This document shows positions 1-10,200 of a stretch of 64,000 nt of DNA, one piece after another; position 1 is the first letter of the stretch, and each line of letters opens with the position of its first letter. Under the pieces are notes generated by a model. The model saw only the letters and a program-made list of their open reading frames with translations. It was not told the DNA's origin and ran no database searches. Origin of the DNA: RYN-133 sp963785425 (lineage in GTDB: Bacteria > Actinomycetota > Actinomycetes > Mycobacteriales > Jatrophihabitantaceae); assembly GCA_963785425.1 (NCBI GenBank), contig CAWAVG010000002.1, positions 744,001 through 808,000 of the forward strand, given 5' to 3'. The position numbers and the translations under genes are program-made.

Positions 1-128
1 AGGGCATGTTCGAGGCGCTCGAGGACGACGACAGGTACATCCTCAAGGCGCTGCGGCCGGCGTCGGTGCGCGGTTACCACCATCTGCGGTCGTGGCGCTT
101 GCGGCGGCGCCCTAGTACTGACCGATGA
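1..128 (+). CDS. C-terminal end of an unrecognised protein (partial)
   Basis: An open frame enters from the left edge and stops at TGA 126-128. It encodes about 40 residues ending in an arginine-rich tail (WRLRRRPSTDR). Codon use has the high third-position GC expected of a real gene. The end overlaps the 3' end of the reverse-strand DUF202 gene by 17 bases, as convergent genes in this window often do. I do not recognise the family, and the start lies outside the window. Confidence 0.4.
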   Translation, partial: GMFEALEDDDRYILKALRPASVRGYHHLRSWRLRRRPSTDR

Positions 129-468
129 GGATGAGTACGAGCGCGACGACGACAGCGCCGACAAGCACGCTCGAGGCGATCAGTGCAGCCGGGCCCCGTC
201 CGCCGGCGACGAACGTGCCGTTGTCGAGGTCGCGGGTCACCTGGCGGTAACGCGCCGTGCCGTAGGCGACGCCACTCGCGCCGGTGATCACGAGCAGCAC
301 GCCGGCGACGGCGGTCGTCGTGCTGACGCGGTGCGCGAGGCCGGCCACCGCGAGCCCGAGCGCCATCACCGCTGCCGCGGTGCGCAGCCAGGCGAGATAC
401 GTGCGTTCGTTGGCCAGGTGGTCGCGGGCGAGCGACGGGTCACCGGTCGGGGGTGGTTGTGCAGGCAC
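112..468 (-). CDS. DUF202 (YidH-type) small membrane protein
   Basis: This 118-residue protein starts at GTG 468. The N-terminal motif DHLANERTYLAWLRTAAA (about residues 16-33) is the signature of the DUF202/YidH family, followed by three hydrophobic segments (about 30-50, 53-70 and 93-115). The family is an inner-membrane protein of unknown function. It lies head-to-tail with the LCP gene upstream on the same strand, with about 20 bases between them, so the two may be co-transcribed. The family call is firm; no specific role can be read from the sequence. Confidence 0.8.
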   Translation of the reverse strand: MPAQPPPTGDPSLARDHLANERTYLAWLRTAAAVMALGLAVAGLAHRVSTTTAVAGVLLVITGASGVAYGTARYRQVTRDLDNGTFVAGGRGPAALIASSVLVGAVVVALVLILIGQY

Positions 469-488
469 GTCCCTATCGTGGCAGCCCG

Positions 489-1638
489 TCAGTTGATGCA
501 GCCGGCGTCCACGGCATTGCGCGTCTTCTTGTTCGTGGTCGGCCGGTGCAGCTTGTGCTTCTTGTGCGGCGCGAGCAGGTGCCGCACGAACGCGCGGACC
601 TCACGCGGATGGACGATGCCGACGTTGACCTGGTAGCGGGTGCCGGGAATGGTGACGTCCTCGTAGTAGTCGGTGGGGATGGCCTGGCCGTGGATGTTGT
701 TGGCCGACACATAGGACAGCTGCTTGGCCAGTTCGAGGATCTTCAGGTGCTGGTCGGCGAACACCGACGCCCGCACTGCGTCGATGAGGCCCTTGAGCTT
801 GCCGATGTCGAGCAACATCTTGGCCGAGGCGATCGTGCGGAACGCCGAGGTCAGGAAGTAGCGCTGGCGTGCCGCGCGGCCCAGGTCGGTGCCGGGCAGA
901 TGGTCGCGCTCGCGCACGAACTCCAAGCGCCTGCACGCCGTGGATCGAATGCGGCCCCTTCGACATCTTGAAGCCCGACCCGCCCTGGATGCCGACCGTC
1001 GCGTTGTACGCGACGGTGTCGTCGATGCTGTGGCACAGATTGATGGGCACGCCGCCGATCGCGTCGCTGATGCGCACGAAGCCCAACAGGCTGACCTGCA
1101 CGAAGTGGTCGATGGGCACTCCGGTCAGCGCCTTGACCGTCTTGAGGAGCAGGCTCACGCCGCCGCCGCGCTTCTGGTCGAGGTCGCCCTTGGTGTCGTT
1201 GTAGCCGAACCCGTACGCGGCGTTGATCTTGTTCATCCCGTAACCCGGGATGTTCACGTACGAGTCACGGGGGATCGAGATGAGCGTCGCTCGCGAGCCG
1301 TCGGCGGGCACGTGCACGATCATGAGCGTGTCGGTGTTGAGGCTCCCGCCGTCGCGACCGACCTTCAGTTCGCGCACCTGTGCGGTCGTCATGCCGGTGC
1401 GGTCGTCGTTGCCGATGATGAGCAAATTCTGTCCCTGGAACACCGGGTTGTTCGACGCCCGGACGGCGTGCTGCTCGTCGCTCGGCTGGCGCAGCCCGCT
1501 GACCGGGACGGTGTGGACGTTGTCGATGCCCCGGGCGGTGTGCCACAGCACGCCGACGTACACGAGCAGCGACGCCGACAGCGCAGCCGTCAGCACCATC
1601 GCCGTCCGGCCGGCGATCAACCGCGCCCGTCCTCCCAC
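489..1638 (-). CDS. LytR-CpsA-Psr (LCP) family glycopolymer transferase, one frame break
   Basis: LCP proteins attach secondary polymers such as arabinogalactan or teichoic acids to peptidoglycan at the outer face of the membrane. The N-terminus has a short cytoplasmic stretch and one membrane anchor (about residues 14-33). The LCP domain follows with NTDTLMIVHV, the arginine/aspartate motif ISIPRDSYV, KINAAYGFG and, after the break, FVRERDHLPGTDLGRAARQ. The frame changes near 926-930 (gene strand gcgcttggagttc), where removing one T joins both halves into a 382-residue protein of normal length. All polyphosphate-binding arginines are present, so I read this as one gene with a sequence error rather than a pseudogene. 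The start ATG at 1638 follows the usual membrane-anchor layout. Confidence 0.85.
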
Positions 1639-1727
1639 ATCGGCAACCTACAAAGGGTGTGCTGTGCCGCACCTGACATCGGCAGGCGGTGGCGGGCCCG
1701 TACACGCCGGTAGGCTCAACGTCCGAG

Positions 1728-1991
1728 ATGAAGACCTTCGACGAGCTGTTCGCCGAGCTGACCGAGCGGCAGCGCACCCGGCCGGCGGGCTCGGCGACCG
1801 TCGAGGCGCTCGACGCCGGTGTGCACGCGCAGGGGAAGAAGGTCGTGGAAGAGGCTGCCGAGGTGTGGATGGCGGCCGAGCACGAGTCGGCCGAGCGCAC
1901 GGCCGAGGAGATCAGCCAGCTGCTCTACCGCGTGCAGGTCATCATGCTGGGCAAGGGCATCGACCTCGGCGACGTCTACCGACATCTGTGA
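1728..1991 (+). CDS. hisE: Phosphoribosyl-ATP pyrophosphatase HisE
   Basis: HisE hydrolyses phosphoribosyl-ATP to phosphoribosyl-AMP, the second step of histidine synthesis. The protein is 87 residues, normal for stand-alone actinobacterial HisE. It carries the MazG-like helix motif KKVVEEAAEVWMAAE with the metal-binding glutamates, and ISQLLYRVQVIM. ATG 1728 begins MKTFDELF, the usual family N-terminus; an earlier in-frame ATG at 1689 would add an unrelated stretch. A TAGGCT hexamer (1711-1716) lies 11 bases upstream of the ATG, so the transcript may have almost no leader. hisG follows 48 bases later, giving the standard hisE-hisG pair. Confidence 0.92.
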   Translation: MKTFDELFAELTERQRTRPAGSATVEALDAGVHAQGKKVVEEAAEVWMAAEHESAERTAEEISQLLYRVQVIMLGKGIDLGDVYRHL

Positions 1992-2039
1992 CGCCGCATC
2001 TCCATCGCCGTCTCGGTTCCGTCCAGAGAAAGAATTCGC

Positions 2040-2885
2040 ATGCTCCGCATCGCCGTTCCCAACAAGGGATCGCTGTCCGAGCCCGCCAGCCAGATGCTCA
2101 CCGAGGCCGGGTACCGCCAGCGCACCGACTCTCGTGAACTCGTCCTGATCGACGCCGAGAACGACACCGAGTTCTTCTTCCTGCGTCCGCGCGACATCGC
2201 GATCTACGTCGGCTCGGGCCGTCTCGACGTCGGCATCACCGGCGAGGACCTGCTGCTCGACTCCGGCGCGCGCGCCGAGGCGATCCTGCCGCTCGGCTTC
2301 GCCGGCTCGACGTTCCGCTTCGCCGGGCGTCCCGGCACCGCGCACGGCATCGCGGATCTCAACGGCAAGCGGGTGGCGACCGCCTACCCCGGTGTCGTCG
2401 AGAAGTATCTGCACGACAACGGGATCACCGCGGAAGTCATTCGTCTCGACGGCGCGGTCGAGACGGCGGTGCGCCTCGACGTCGCCGATGTGATCGCCGA
2501 CGTGGTGTCTACCGGCACCACGTTGCGCAACGCCGGGCTCGAGATCTTCGGCGACCCGTTGCTGACCAGCCAGGCAGTGCTGGTGCAACGCGCCGGGGCC
2601 GAACACGGGCCCAGGGTCGAGCAGCTCGTGCGCCGCCTTCAGGGCGTGATCATCGCGCGGCAGTACGTGCTGATGGACTACGACATCCCGGACGAGCTCG
2701 TCGAGAAGGCCGTGGCGATCACGCCGGGTATCGAGTCGCCGACAGTGTCGCCGCTGCACAACAAGGGCTGGTCGGCCGTGCGGTCGATGGTCGAACGCAA
2801 GCGCACCAACCAGGTGATGGACGAGCTGTGGGCGGTCGGCGCACGCGGCATCCTCGTGACGGACATCCACGCATGCCGACTGTGA
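2040..2885 (+). CDS. hisG: ATP phosphoribosyltransferase HisG (long form)
   Basis: HisG condenses ATP with PRPP in the first, histidine-inhibited step of histidine synthesis. The 281-residue protein is the long form: the catalytic PBP-like domains (MLRIAVPNKGSL, SGRLDVGITGEDLL, and the PRPP loop DVVSTGTTLRNAGL) are followed by the regulatory ACT-like domain from about residue 210 (GIESPTVSPLHNKGWSAVRSMV). The long form is feedback-regulated and needs no HisZ. An AGAGAAAG ribosome site precedes ATG 2040. It follows hisE in the same operon. The frame is intact. Confidence 0.95.
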   Translation: MLRIAVPNKGSLSEPASQMLTEAGYRQRTDSRELVLIDAENDTEFFFLRPRDIAIYVGSGRLDVGITGEDLLLDSGARAEAILPLGFAGSTFRFAGRPGTAHGIADLNGKRVATAYPGVVEKYLHDNGITAEVIRLDGAVETAVRLDVADVIADVVSTGTTLRNAGLEIFGDPLLTSQAVLVQRAGAEHGPRVEQLVRRLQGVIIARQYVLMDYDIPDELVEKAVAITPGIESPTVSPLHNKGWSAVRSMVERKRTNQVMDELWAVGARGILVTDIHACRL

Positions 2886-2922
2886 TGAGCGAATCGATGC
2901 CATAGCCGGCGACGAAGGAGGG

Positions 2923-3368
2923 ATGGCCGACGCGGGGTCCGATCGCTGACGGCGAAGATCGCGTGGGCGCTCTCGGCGTCGGTGCTGCTCGTCTTCGTCG
3001 TCACCGCCGTGGTGATGCGGCGCTACAACGCCGGCGCGTCGTTCGGCATCAAGGACCAGATCGGCACCGTCGTGGTCGGGGTCGTCGTCGCGCTGTTGCT
3101 CATCATGCCGACCTACCCGCGGCTGATCGCGGACGAGCACGAGCTGCGCATGCGCTCGTTCCTCGGCAACTACCGCGTCATCCCGTGGAGTGTCGTGGTC
3201 GACGTGCGCTTCCCGTCCAACGTGCGCTTCGCGCAGGTGGTACTTCCCGGCGAAGAGACGCTCGCGATCTACGCCGTCCAGCGCTGGGACAGGGAACGCG
3301 CCGTAGAGGCCATGGACGGCTTGCGCGCGCTGTTCGCAGCGACGCGCACCGACCATCAAGATCGCTAA
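2923..3368 (+). CDS. PH-domain membrane protein next to hisG, one frame break
   Basis: The likely start is ATG 2923, which has a strong ribosome site (GAAGGAGGG, 2913-2922). The first frame ends at a TGA after nine codons, but adding one base near 2938 joins MADAGS to RSLTAKIAWALSASV and gives a 148-residue protein. Two hydrophobic segments (about residues 11-30 and 45-60) are followed by a domain with YPRLIADEHELRMRSFLGNYRVIPWSVVVDVRFP, the bPH pattern seen in the small membrane proteins found beside hisG in Actinobacteria. The family's function is unknown. The frame break is probably a sequence error. Confidence 0.7.
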
Positions 3369-3420
3369 ATATCTCAGACATACGTGCAATCCGGGCCCGC
3401 TAGTGCCACGATCGGTTCCG

Positions 3421-3462
3421 GCCGGCCTATGGCCGGCTAGCGCCGGTGGCGCGGGCCACCGG
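3421..3462. terminator. Two tandem GC-rich hairpins between the PH-domain gene and satP
   Basis: Two perfect stems lie back to back: GCCGGCC/GGCCGGC (3421-3437, loop TAT) and CCGGTGGC/GCCACCGG (3443-3462, loop GCGG). No T-tract follows. They end about 26 bases before the satP start. They could be a terminator for the his genes or a leader structure for satP; the sequence alone does not decide. Confidence 0.4.
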
Positions 3463-3488
3463 GCTCCCTTGCGGAAGAGGAGCACGTC

Positions 3489-4130
3489 ATGGCAACAACA
3501 GAGCAGGCACCGTACGACCCGCCACGATCGGCAGTGCCGCCGGTCTCCGGCATCGCCGATCCGGCCCCACTCGGCCTGGCGGCATTCGCCGGGACAACGT
3601 TCTTCTTGTCTGTCGTGAACACCAACATGCTGGGCTCGTCGGTCCAGACGATCGTGCTCGGCCTGGCCCTGTTCTACGGCGGCATCGGCCAGTTCGCCGC
3701 TGGGCTGTGGGAATTCGCCAAGGGCAACACCTTCGGTGCACTCGCGTTCTGTAGCTACGGCGCGTTCTGGATGTCGTTCTGGTACCTGCTCAATCACCTG
3801 CCGACCGGGGCAAAGCCGAACGACATCCTGCACGGCGTCGGCCTGTACCTGATGGTGTGGACCATCTTCACCGCCTACATGACGGTGGCAGCGAGCCGCG
3901 TGTCGGGCACCGTGCTCGCCGTGTTCGCGCTGCTGGCTCTCACCTTCCTCGCGCTGACCATCGGGTGGCTGTCGGAGAGCGCGGCCGATTTCGAAGCCAA
4001 CAGCAACGTCTGGATCCACATCGGTGGCTGGCTCGGCATCCTTACCGCCATCGCCGCCTGGTACACGTCGTTCGCCACGGTCGTGAACTTCACCTTCAAG
4101 CGGGCGGCAATGCCGACCCTGCCCCGGTGA
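3489..4130 (+). CDS. Acetate/succinate channel, GPR1/FUN34/YaaH (SatP) family
   Basis: This 213-residue protein has six predicted membrane segments and the family entry motif DPAPLGLAAFAGTTFFLS (about residues 21-38). SatP-type channels carry acetate or succinate across the cytoplasmic membrane. Conserved aromatic and asparagine positions (VNTNMLG, FYGGIGQFAAGLWEF, YGAFWMSFW) are present. The AGAGGAG ribosome site precedes ATG 3489. Acetyl-CoA synthetase begins 52 bases downstream on the same strand, so uptake and activation of acetate form one unit. The substrate is inferred from the family and this neighbour. Confidence 0.88.
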   Translation: MATTEQAPYDPPRSAVPPVSGIADPAPLGLAAFAGTTFFLSVVNTNMLGSSVQTIVLGLALFYGGIGQFAAGLWEFAKGNTFGALAFCSYGAFWMSFWYLLNHLPTGAKPNDILHGVGLYLMVWTIFTAYMTVAASRVSGTVLAVFALLALTFLALTIGWLSESAADFEANSNVWIHIGGWLGILTAIAAWYTSFATVVNFTFKRAAMPTLPR

Positions 4131-4182
4131 TCCGCGCCGTGGGCGCATCGTCGGCGCAGCGGTCGAGAGTTAGGTTCGCACT

Positions 4183-6164
<1,982 letters not shown>

Positions 6165-6177
6165 CCCCGTCCCTGCT

Positions 6178-6247
6178 CCGCGAGTGGTCACTGATCGCGC
6201 GAGTGGTCAGCATTCGTGACCATCAGCGAATTAGTGACCACTCGCGG
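6178..6247. terminator. 15-bp inverted repeat with a nested copy between convergent acs and DUF72 genes
   Basis: CCGCGAGTGGTCACT (6178-6192) is the exact reverse complement of AGTGACCACTCGCGG (6233-6247). A third GCGAGTGGTCA copy (6199-6209) faces TGACCA (6217-6222) inside the loop. The right arm includes the stop and last codons of the DUF72 gene. The position between two converging genes suggests a bidirectional terminator, although no T-tract is present. Confidence 0.5.
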
Positions 6248-7076
6248 CGTCGACAAGCAACTCGGTGAGGGCCATGGCGTCGAACGGCGCACGCACCTTG
6301 ACGTCGTTGTCGAAGTAGACGTACGCGTCGCGCCCGGCGTCGGTCCATGACCGGACGGTCTCGGCCCACGCGGCGAGGCCGGCAGCGGTGTACCCGCTGG
6401 TGTAGAGCTCCTTGTCGCCGTGCAGCCGCGCGTACCCGAATCCGGTCGTGGCCTCGGTGATCTTGGGCCAGCGCCCGGCGGTGTCGGCGGCGACGATCGC
6501 GACCTCGTGGGCGCGGAGCTGGTCGAGGAACGCCGGCGTCGTGAAGCTCGTGTGCCGCACCTCGACGGCATGGCGCAGCGGCCGGTCGTGGTCGGTCTCG
6601 GTCAGCGAGCGGTCCTTGACCCGGTCGTCGTGGCGCCTGGCGAGCCAGGCGGCCTCGGCCGTCGAGTGCGGCAGGCGGCTCAGGAACGTCTCCATCCGTG
6701 CCGCGTCATAGCCGAGCGACGGTGGCAGCTGCCACAGGATCGGACCGAGCTTCTCGCGCAGCGCCAGCAGGCCGTTGGCGAAGAAGTTGGCCAGCGGCGT
6801 GTCGACGTCGCGCAACTTCTTCATGTGCGTGACGAACCGTGGCCCCTTCACGCTGAAGACGAACCCGTCAGGGGTCTGGTCGTGCCACGCCCGGTAGCTC
6901 GACGGCCGCTGCAGCGAGTAGAACGACCCGTTGATCTCGATGGTCGTGAGCTTGGACGAGGCGTACTCGAGTTCACGCCGATGGGGAAGCCCCTTCGGAT
7001 AGAACACGCCACGCCACGGCGGGTAGGTCCAGCCGGAGATGCCGATCCGCGCAACGGGGGGACGGGGCTGGGTCAT
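6231..7076 (-). CDS. DUF72 family protein
   Basis: The 281-residue protein starts at ATG 7076 and begins RIGISGWTYPPWRGVFYPKGLP, the DUF72 N-terminus. Other family landmarks are TIEINGSFYSLQRPSSYRAW, FSVKGPRFVTHMKKL, GPILWQLPPSL and the C-terminal DAYVYFDND. The family folds as a TIM-barrel and is of unknown function; a nuclease role has been proposed but not established. It converges with acs. A long upstream extension of the same open frame to 7469 has no family similarity and was rejected as a start. The frame is intact. Confidence 0.85.
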   Translation of the reverse strand: MTQPRPPVARIGISGWTYPPWRGVFYPKGLPHRRELEYASSKLTTIEINGSFYSLQRPSSYRAWHDQTPDGFVFSVKGPRFVTHMKKLRDVDTPLANFFANGLLALREKLGPILWQLPPSLGYDAARMETFLSRLPHSTAEAAWLARRHDDRVKDRSLTETDHDRPLRHAVEVRHTSFTTPAFLDQLRAHEVAIVAADTAGRWPKITEATTGFGYARLHGDKELYTSGYTAAGLAAWAETVRSWTDAGRDAYVYFDNDVKVRAPFDAMALTELLVDAASGH

Positions 7077-7256
7077 GTCCTCAGTGTCTCGTGGATGACG
7101 GGTCGGCCTCTGCACGCCGGATCTCGCCGGACCAGGCACAGCGTTACGTCGGCTGGGCGCGCGATCCTCACTCTCGACCACGTCGTGCCGGCTGAAGCGG
7201 GCGGGCCGACCAGTGAGACCAACTGGCACGGTTTTGCGAAGCCTGTAATCCTGACT

Positions 7257-7286
7257 TTGGTCCAGCGTTCCCTGCGCTGATACCCT
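7257..7286 (+). promoter_or_regulatory. Candidate promoter for infC-rpmI-rplT
   Basis: TTGGTC (7257-7262), an 18-base spacer, then TACCCT (7281-7286) resembles a housekeeping actinobacterial promoter. Transcription from about 7293 would give a leader of about 230 bases before infC. The 7077-7522 stretch holds no convincing gene. Confidence 0.45.
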
Positions 7287-7445
7287 TGGCATGCGACCAG
7301 CCTCCGTCACCGCGGGGGTGTGCAAAGCGGAAGCCTCGAGCTCCCCACCCGGCCATGTGATGTGGTCCGGGTTCCGGTCCGGGACCAGCGGTTCGCCGTT
7401 GCCTCCCAGCCGCGTTCGCGCGCGGTTCCGACCGGGATGACTTCG

Positions 7446-7476
7446 AGGCCCCGTCCGCACTCGCGGCACGGGGCCT
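7446..7476 (+). promoter_or_regulatory. Hairpin in the infC leader (possible attenuator or r-protein leader)
   Basis: A 9-bp perfect stem, AGGCCCCGT (7446-7454) with ACGGGGCCT (7468-7476), lies 46 bases upstream of the infC start. Leaders of infC-rpmI-rplT operons in other bacteria carry structures bound by L20 or acting as attenuators. That this stem does so is inference. Confidence 0.35.
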
Positions 7477-7522
7477 TCGCATTCCCGCGAAGTCTCCGCA
7501 TCGATGAACCAGTGGAGGTCCC

Positions 7523-8119
7523 ATCAGTTCCGAACCGAGGATCAACGACCGGATCCGAGTACCTGAGGTACGCCTCGTCGGTCCCGAGGGCGAGCAGGTC
7601 GGCATCGTGCCGATCGGCAAGGCCCTCGAACTGGCCGCCGACGCAGACCTGGATCTCGTCGAGGTGGCGCCGATGGCGCGTCCGCCCGTCTGCAAGCTCA
7701 TGGACTACGGCAAGTTCAAGTACGAGAGCGCGCAGAAGGCCCGCGAGGCACGTCGCAACCAGGCGCTCACCGTCATCAAAGAGATGAAGCTGCGCCCGAA
7801 GATCGACTCGCACGACTACGAGACCAAGAAGGGTCACGTAGAGCGGTTCCTGAAGCAGGGCGACAAGGTGAAGGTCACGATCATGTTCCGTGGACGCGAG
7901 CAGTCCCGGCCCGAACTCGGGTTCCGGTTGTTGCAGCGCCTCGCCGAGGACGTCTCCGGTCTGGGCTTCGTCGAGTCGTCGCCGAAGCAGGACGGCCGCA
8001 ACATGATCATGGTCGTTGCCCCACATCGAAACGTCGCCAAGGCCCCGCGCCAGCATCGTCCGCCGGCTGCCCAGTCGGCCGTGACGGCCGAGGTCGAGCC
8101 GGCCGCACCGGCCGAATAG
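7523..8119 (+). CDS. infC: Translation initiation factor IF-3, AUC start
   Basis: IF-3 binds the 30S subunit, prevents premature 50S joining and proofreads start codons. The protein reads ISSEPRINDRIRVPEVRLVG at its N-terminus and continues through KPPVCKLMDYGK-like and KVTIMFRGREQSRPELG motifs; with the 7523 start it is 198 residues. No ATG, GTG or TTG lies in frame near the family N-terminus. An ATC at 7523 sits four bases after GGAGGT (7514-7519), exactly where IF-3 genes use rare AUU/AUC/AUA starts for autoregulation. The rare start lets excess IF-3 repress its own translation in known cases. The alanine/proline-rich tail after about residue 175 is typical of Actinobacteria. rpmI follows after 24 bases. 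Confidence 0.93.
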   Translation: MSSEPRINDRIRVPEVRLVGPEGEQVGIVPIGKALELAADADLDLVEVAPMARPPVCKLMDYGKFKYESAQKAREARRNQALTVIKEMKLRPKIDSHDYETKKGHVERFLKQGDKVKVTIMFRGREQSRPELGFRLLQRLAEDVSGLGFVESSPKQDGRNMIMVVAPHRNVAKAPRQHRPPAAQSAVTAEVEPAAPAE

Positions 8120-8143
8120 CTCACTCCCACCGAAGGAAATCCA

Positions 8144-8354
8144 GTGCCCAAGTTCAAGCCGAACGGCGCCGTCAGCAAGCGCATCAAGGTAACCAAGTCC
8201 GGCAAGCTGCGGCGCCTGCATGCCCACCGCAAGTCGGGGGCCGCCTTCGCGTCGCACGCCTGTTCGCGGGAGCACCTACCACCGTCGGCACGCCGGTACC
8301 ACCGACGTCGCCCCGGCAGACACCAAGCGGCTGCGGAGGATGCTCGGTCGCTGA
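8144..8354 (+). CDS. rpmI: 50S ribosomal protein L35, one frame break
   Basis: The start GTG 8144 is followed by PKFKPNGAVSKRIKVTKSGKL, clearly L35. After RRLHAHRK the frame runs on into unrelated sequence, but removing one G from the GGGGG run at about 8238 leads to SRRT... and finally TTDVAPADTKRLRRMLGR, the usual L35 C-terminus, stopping at 8354. The corrected protein is 69 residues, a few longer than usual, so the middle may hold a further pair of compensating errors. L35 is a normal ribosome component, so a real lesion is unlikely. It sits between infC and rplT as expected. Confidence 0.8.
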
Positions 8355-8429
8355 CCGCGCCGCTCTGCGCCCTTCCCAGCCCTTTCGCCGTCTCGACTCC
8401 GGGCGGCCCGACCACATCGAGGACTCACC

Positions 8430-8807
8430 GTGGCACGCGTCAAGCGAGCAATAAACGCCCAGAAGAAGCGCCGTACGACCCTGGAAGCGGCGTCCGGCTA
8501 CCGCGGACAGCGCTCGCGCCTCTACCGCAAGGCCAAGGAGCAGCTGCTCCACTCGGCCACCTACCAGTACCGCGACCGCAAGGCGCGCAAGGGTGACTTC
8601 CGGCAGCTGTGGATCACCCGTATCAACGCGGCGGCCCGCGCGAACGACATCACCTACAACCGGTTCATCCAGGGTCTGCGCCTGGCCGGCGTGACCGTCG
8701 ACCGCAAGGTGCTCGCCGACCTGGCCGTGACCGACCCGACGGCGTTCACCGCGCTGGCCGAGGTCGCCAAGGCCGCGGTCGCCGATGCCAAGTCCGCAGC
8801 GGCCTGA
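8430..8807 (+). CDS. rplT: 50S ribosomal protein L20
   Basis: L20 binds 23S rRNA early in 50S assembly and often represses its own operon. The 125-residue protein starts at GTG 8430 after AGGACTCACC, and carries MARVKRAINAQKKRR, GYRGQRSRLYRKAKEQ, YRDRKARKGDFRQLWITRIN and YNRFIQGL. It completes the infC-rpmI-rplT order. The frame is intact. A methyltransferase gene overlaps its stop codon region. Confidence 0.97.
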   Translation: MARVKRAINAQKKRRTTLEAASGYRGQRSRLYRKAKEQLLHSATYQYRDRKARKGDFRQLWITRINAAARANDITYNRFIQGLRLAGVTVDRKVLADLAVTDPTAFTALAEVAKAAVADAKSAAA

Positions 8808-9581
8808 CTCGCACTCTGCTCAGCAGCCAGAACGCCCGGCTCGTCGCCGCGCGCCGCCTGACCCGGCGGACCGCGCGGCGCGACGCCGGGCGTTTCCTTG
8901 CCGAGGGCGCGCCGGCGGTCCGCGAAGCGCTGGCGGCCGGAGCCGTGGACGAGCTGTTCGCCACGGCGACGGCGCGCGAGCGCCATCCCGACCTGACCGC
9001 CGACGCCGCCGAGATCAGCGACAAGGACGCGGCGACACTGTCGGAGACGGTCACCCCACAGGGGCTCGTCGCGGTGTGCCGCCGCCTCGACGTGCCGCTC
9101 GCGCAGGGGCTGGACGGGGCCCGGCTGGTCGCCGCGCTCGTCGAACCGAACGACCCCGGCAACGCGGGGACGATCCTGCGGACGGCTGACGCCGCCGGGG
9201 CCGACGCGGTCGTCGTCGTCGATGGCGTCGACATCTACAACGGCAAGGCGGTACGAGCCAGCGCAGGAAGCCTGTTCCACCTGCGGGTGTGCGTCGACGC
9301 CACCCTCGCCGCCCTGCTGGGCAGCGGACTGTGCACGCTGGCCACCACCGGCAGCGGCGAGGGCGACAGCGACCGATCTCGACGACCTCGACGAGGCGGG
9401 CACGCTCGCGCGTCCGACGGTGTGGTTGTTCGGCAGCGAGGCCCACGGACTGCCCCAGCAGGCGCTGACGGGCGCGGACCACCGGGTGCGGGTGCCCATC
9501 CACGGCCGCGCCGAGAGCCTCAACCTCGCCGCCGCCGCTGCCGTGTGCCTCTACGCGAGCGCGCGCGCCCAGCGCCGCTGA
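8804..9581 (+). CDS. TrmH/SpoU family RNA 2'-O-methyltransferase, one frame break
   Basis: These SPOUT-fold enzymes methylate ribose 2'-OH in rRNA or tRNA using SAM. The N-terminal substrate domain (SQNARLVAARRLTRRTARR) is followed by the knot: LVEPNDPGNAGTILRTADAAGADAVVV, YNGKAVRASAGSLFHL, and after the break TVWLFGSEAHGLPQ and VRVPIHGRAESLNLAAAAAVCLY. One extra base near 9370 (gacagcgaccgatc) breaks the frame; without it the protein is about 258 residues. No ATG/GTG/TTG start is visible after rplT in this frame; CTG 8804, overlapping the rplT stop, is a possible start, so the 5' end is uncertain. Association with rplT is common in Actinobacteria. Confidence 0.8.
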
Positions 9582-9584
9582 CCG

Positions 9585-10136
9585 TCAGCCGGCGCGGCCG
9601 CACACCAGCCAACGGCCGCCCGAGCGCACGATGGTCAGGGTGAGCAACTGCGCGTGGACATGCCCGCCCGGCAGCGTGATGCGTTCCTGCACGGACACAC
9701 TCGCCGCCGTCTTCGACCGCATCGTCAGCCGCCCGAGCGCGAAAGTGATCCCTGCGTCCGCACCGGTGCGGGCGGCCGCACGGGCCGGGTCTTCGAACCG
9801 GTCGCACGCGATGTCGGCCGCGCCGTTCTCGTCGCCGGCGTTGATCGCCGCGACGAACGTGCTCGCCGCAGCCGAGGCCGACTCCGCGCCTCGCCCCAGC
9901 GGCGGCGCCGACGCGTTGAACACGATGATGCCGACGACCAGGCCGACGACCACGATCGCGACCGCGGCGATGACGATCGCACGCAGGTGGGTGGGGTGCT
10001 GCGGCGGCGCGTCGTGATCCCCGCGACCGAAGTGCGCGATCGGCCAGTCATCGGGCTCGTCCGACTCATCGGGCTCGTCGCGGCTCGCGTCGGGCTCCGA
10101 CCGGCTCGTCCGGCGGGCTGCTGTGACACGCGCCAA
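9585..10136 (-). CDS. Hypothetical single-pass membrane protein
   Basis: I do not recognise a named family. The protein has an acidic, DEP-rich N-terminal stretch, one membrane helix (AIVIAAVAIVVVGLVVGIIVF) and an extracytoplasmic domain of about 110 residues (STFVAAINAGDENGAADIACDRF ... LTLTIVRSGGRWLVCG). The FVAAINAGDENGAADIACD pattern resembles the alpha-beta NTF2-like/DUF4878 lipoprotein-type domains, which is only a suggestion. The start is unclear: TTG 10136 is the best in-frame candidate before the divergent pheS. It converges with the methyltransferase, whose stop lies three bases away. Confidence 0.55.
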   Translation of the reverse strand: MARVTAARRTSRSEPDASRDEPDESDEPDDWPIAHFGRGDHDAPPQHPTHLRAIVIAAVAIVVVGLVVGIIVFNASAPPLGRGAESASAAASTFVAAINAGDENGAADIACDRFEDPARAAARTGADAGITFALGRLTMRSKTAASVSVQERITLPGGHVHAQLLTLTIVRSGGRWLVCGRAG

Positions 10137-10200
10137 CCGTAGGACGGTGCCCCGGCAATCGCATCGAGCCCGCCCGGCGCGTCCCCATAGACTCCTCGCC

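Noticed and set aside
1716..4148. An 810-residue reverse-strand open frame
   Set aside because: It is antisense to hisE, hisG, the PH-domain gene and satP, has low-complexity His/Arg-rich translation, and mirrors third-codon GC of the real genes.
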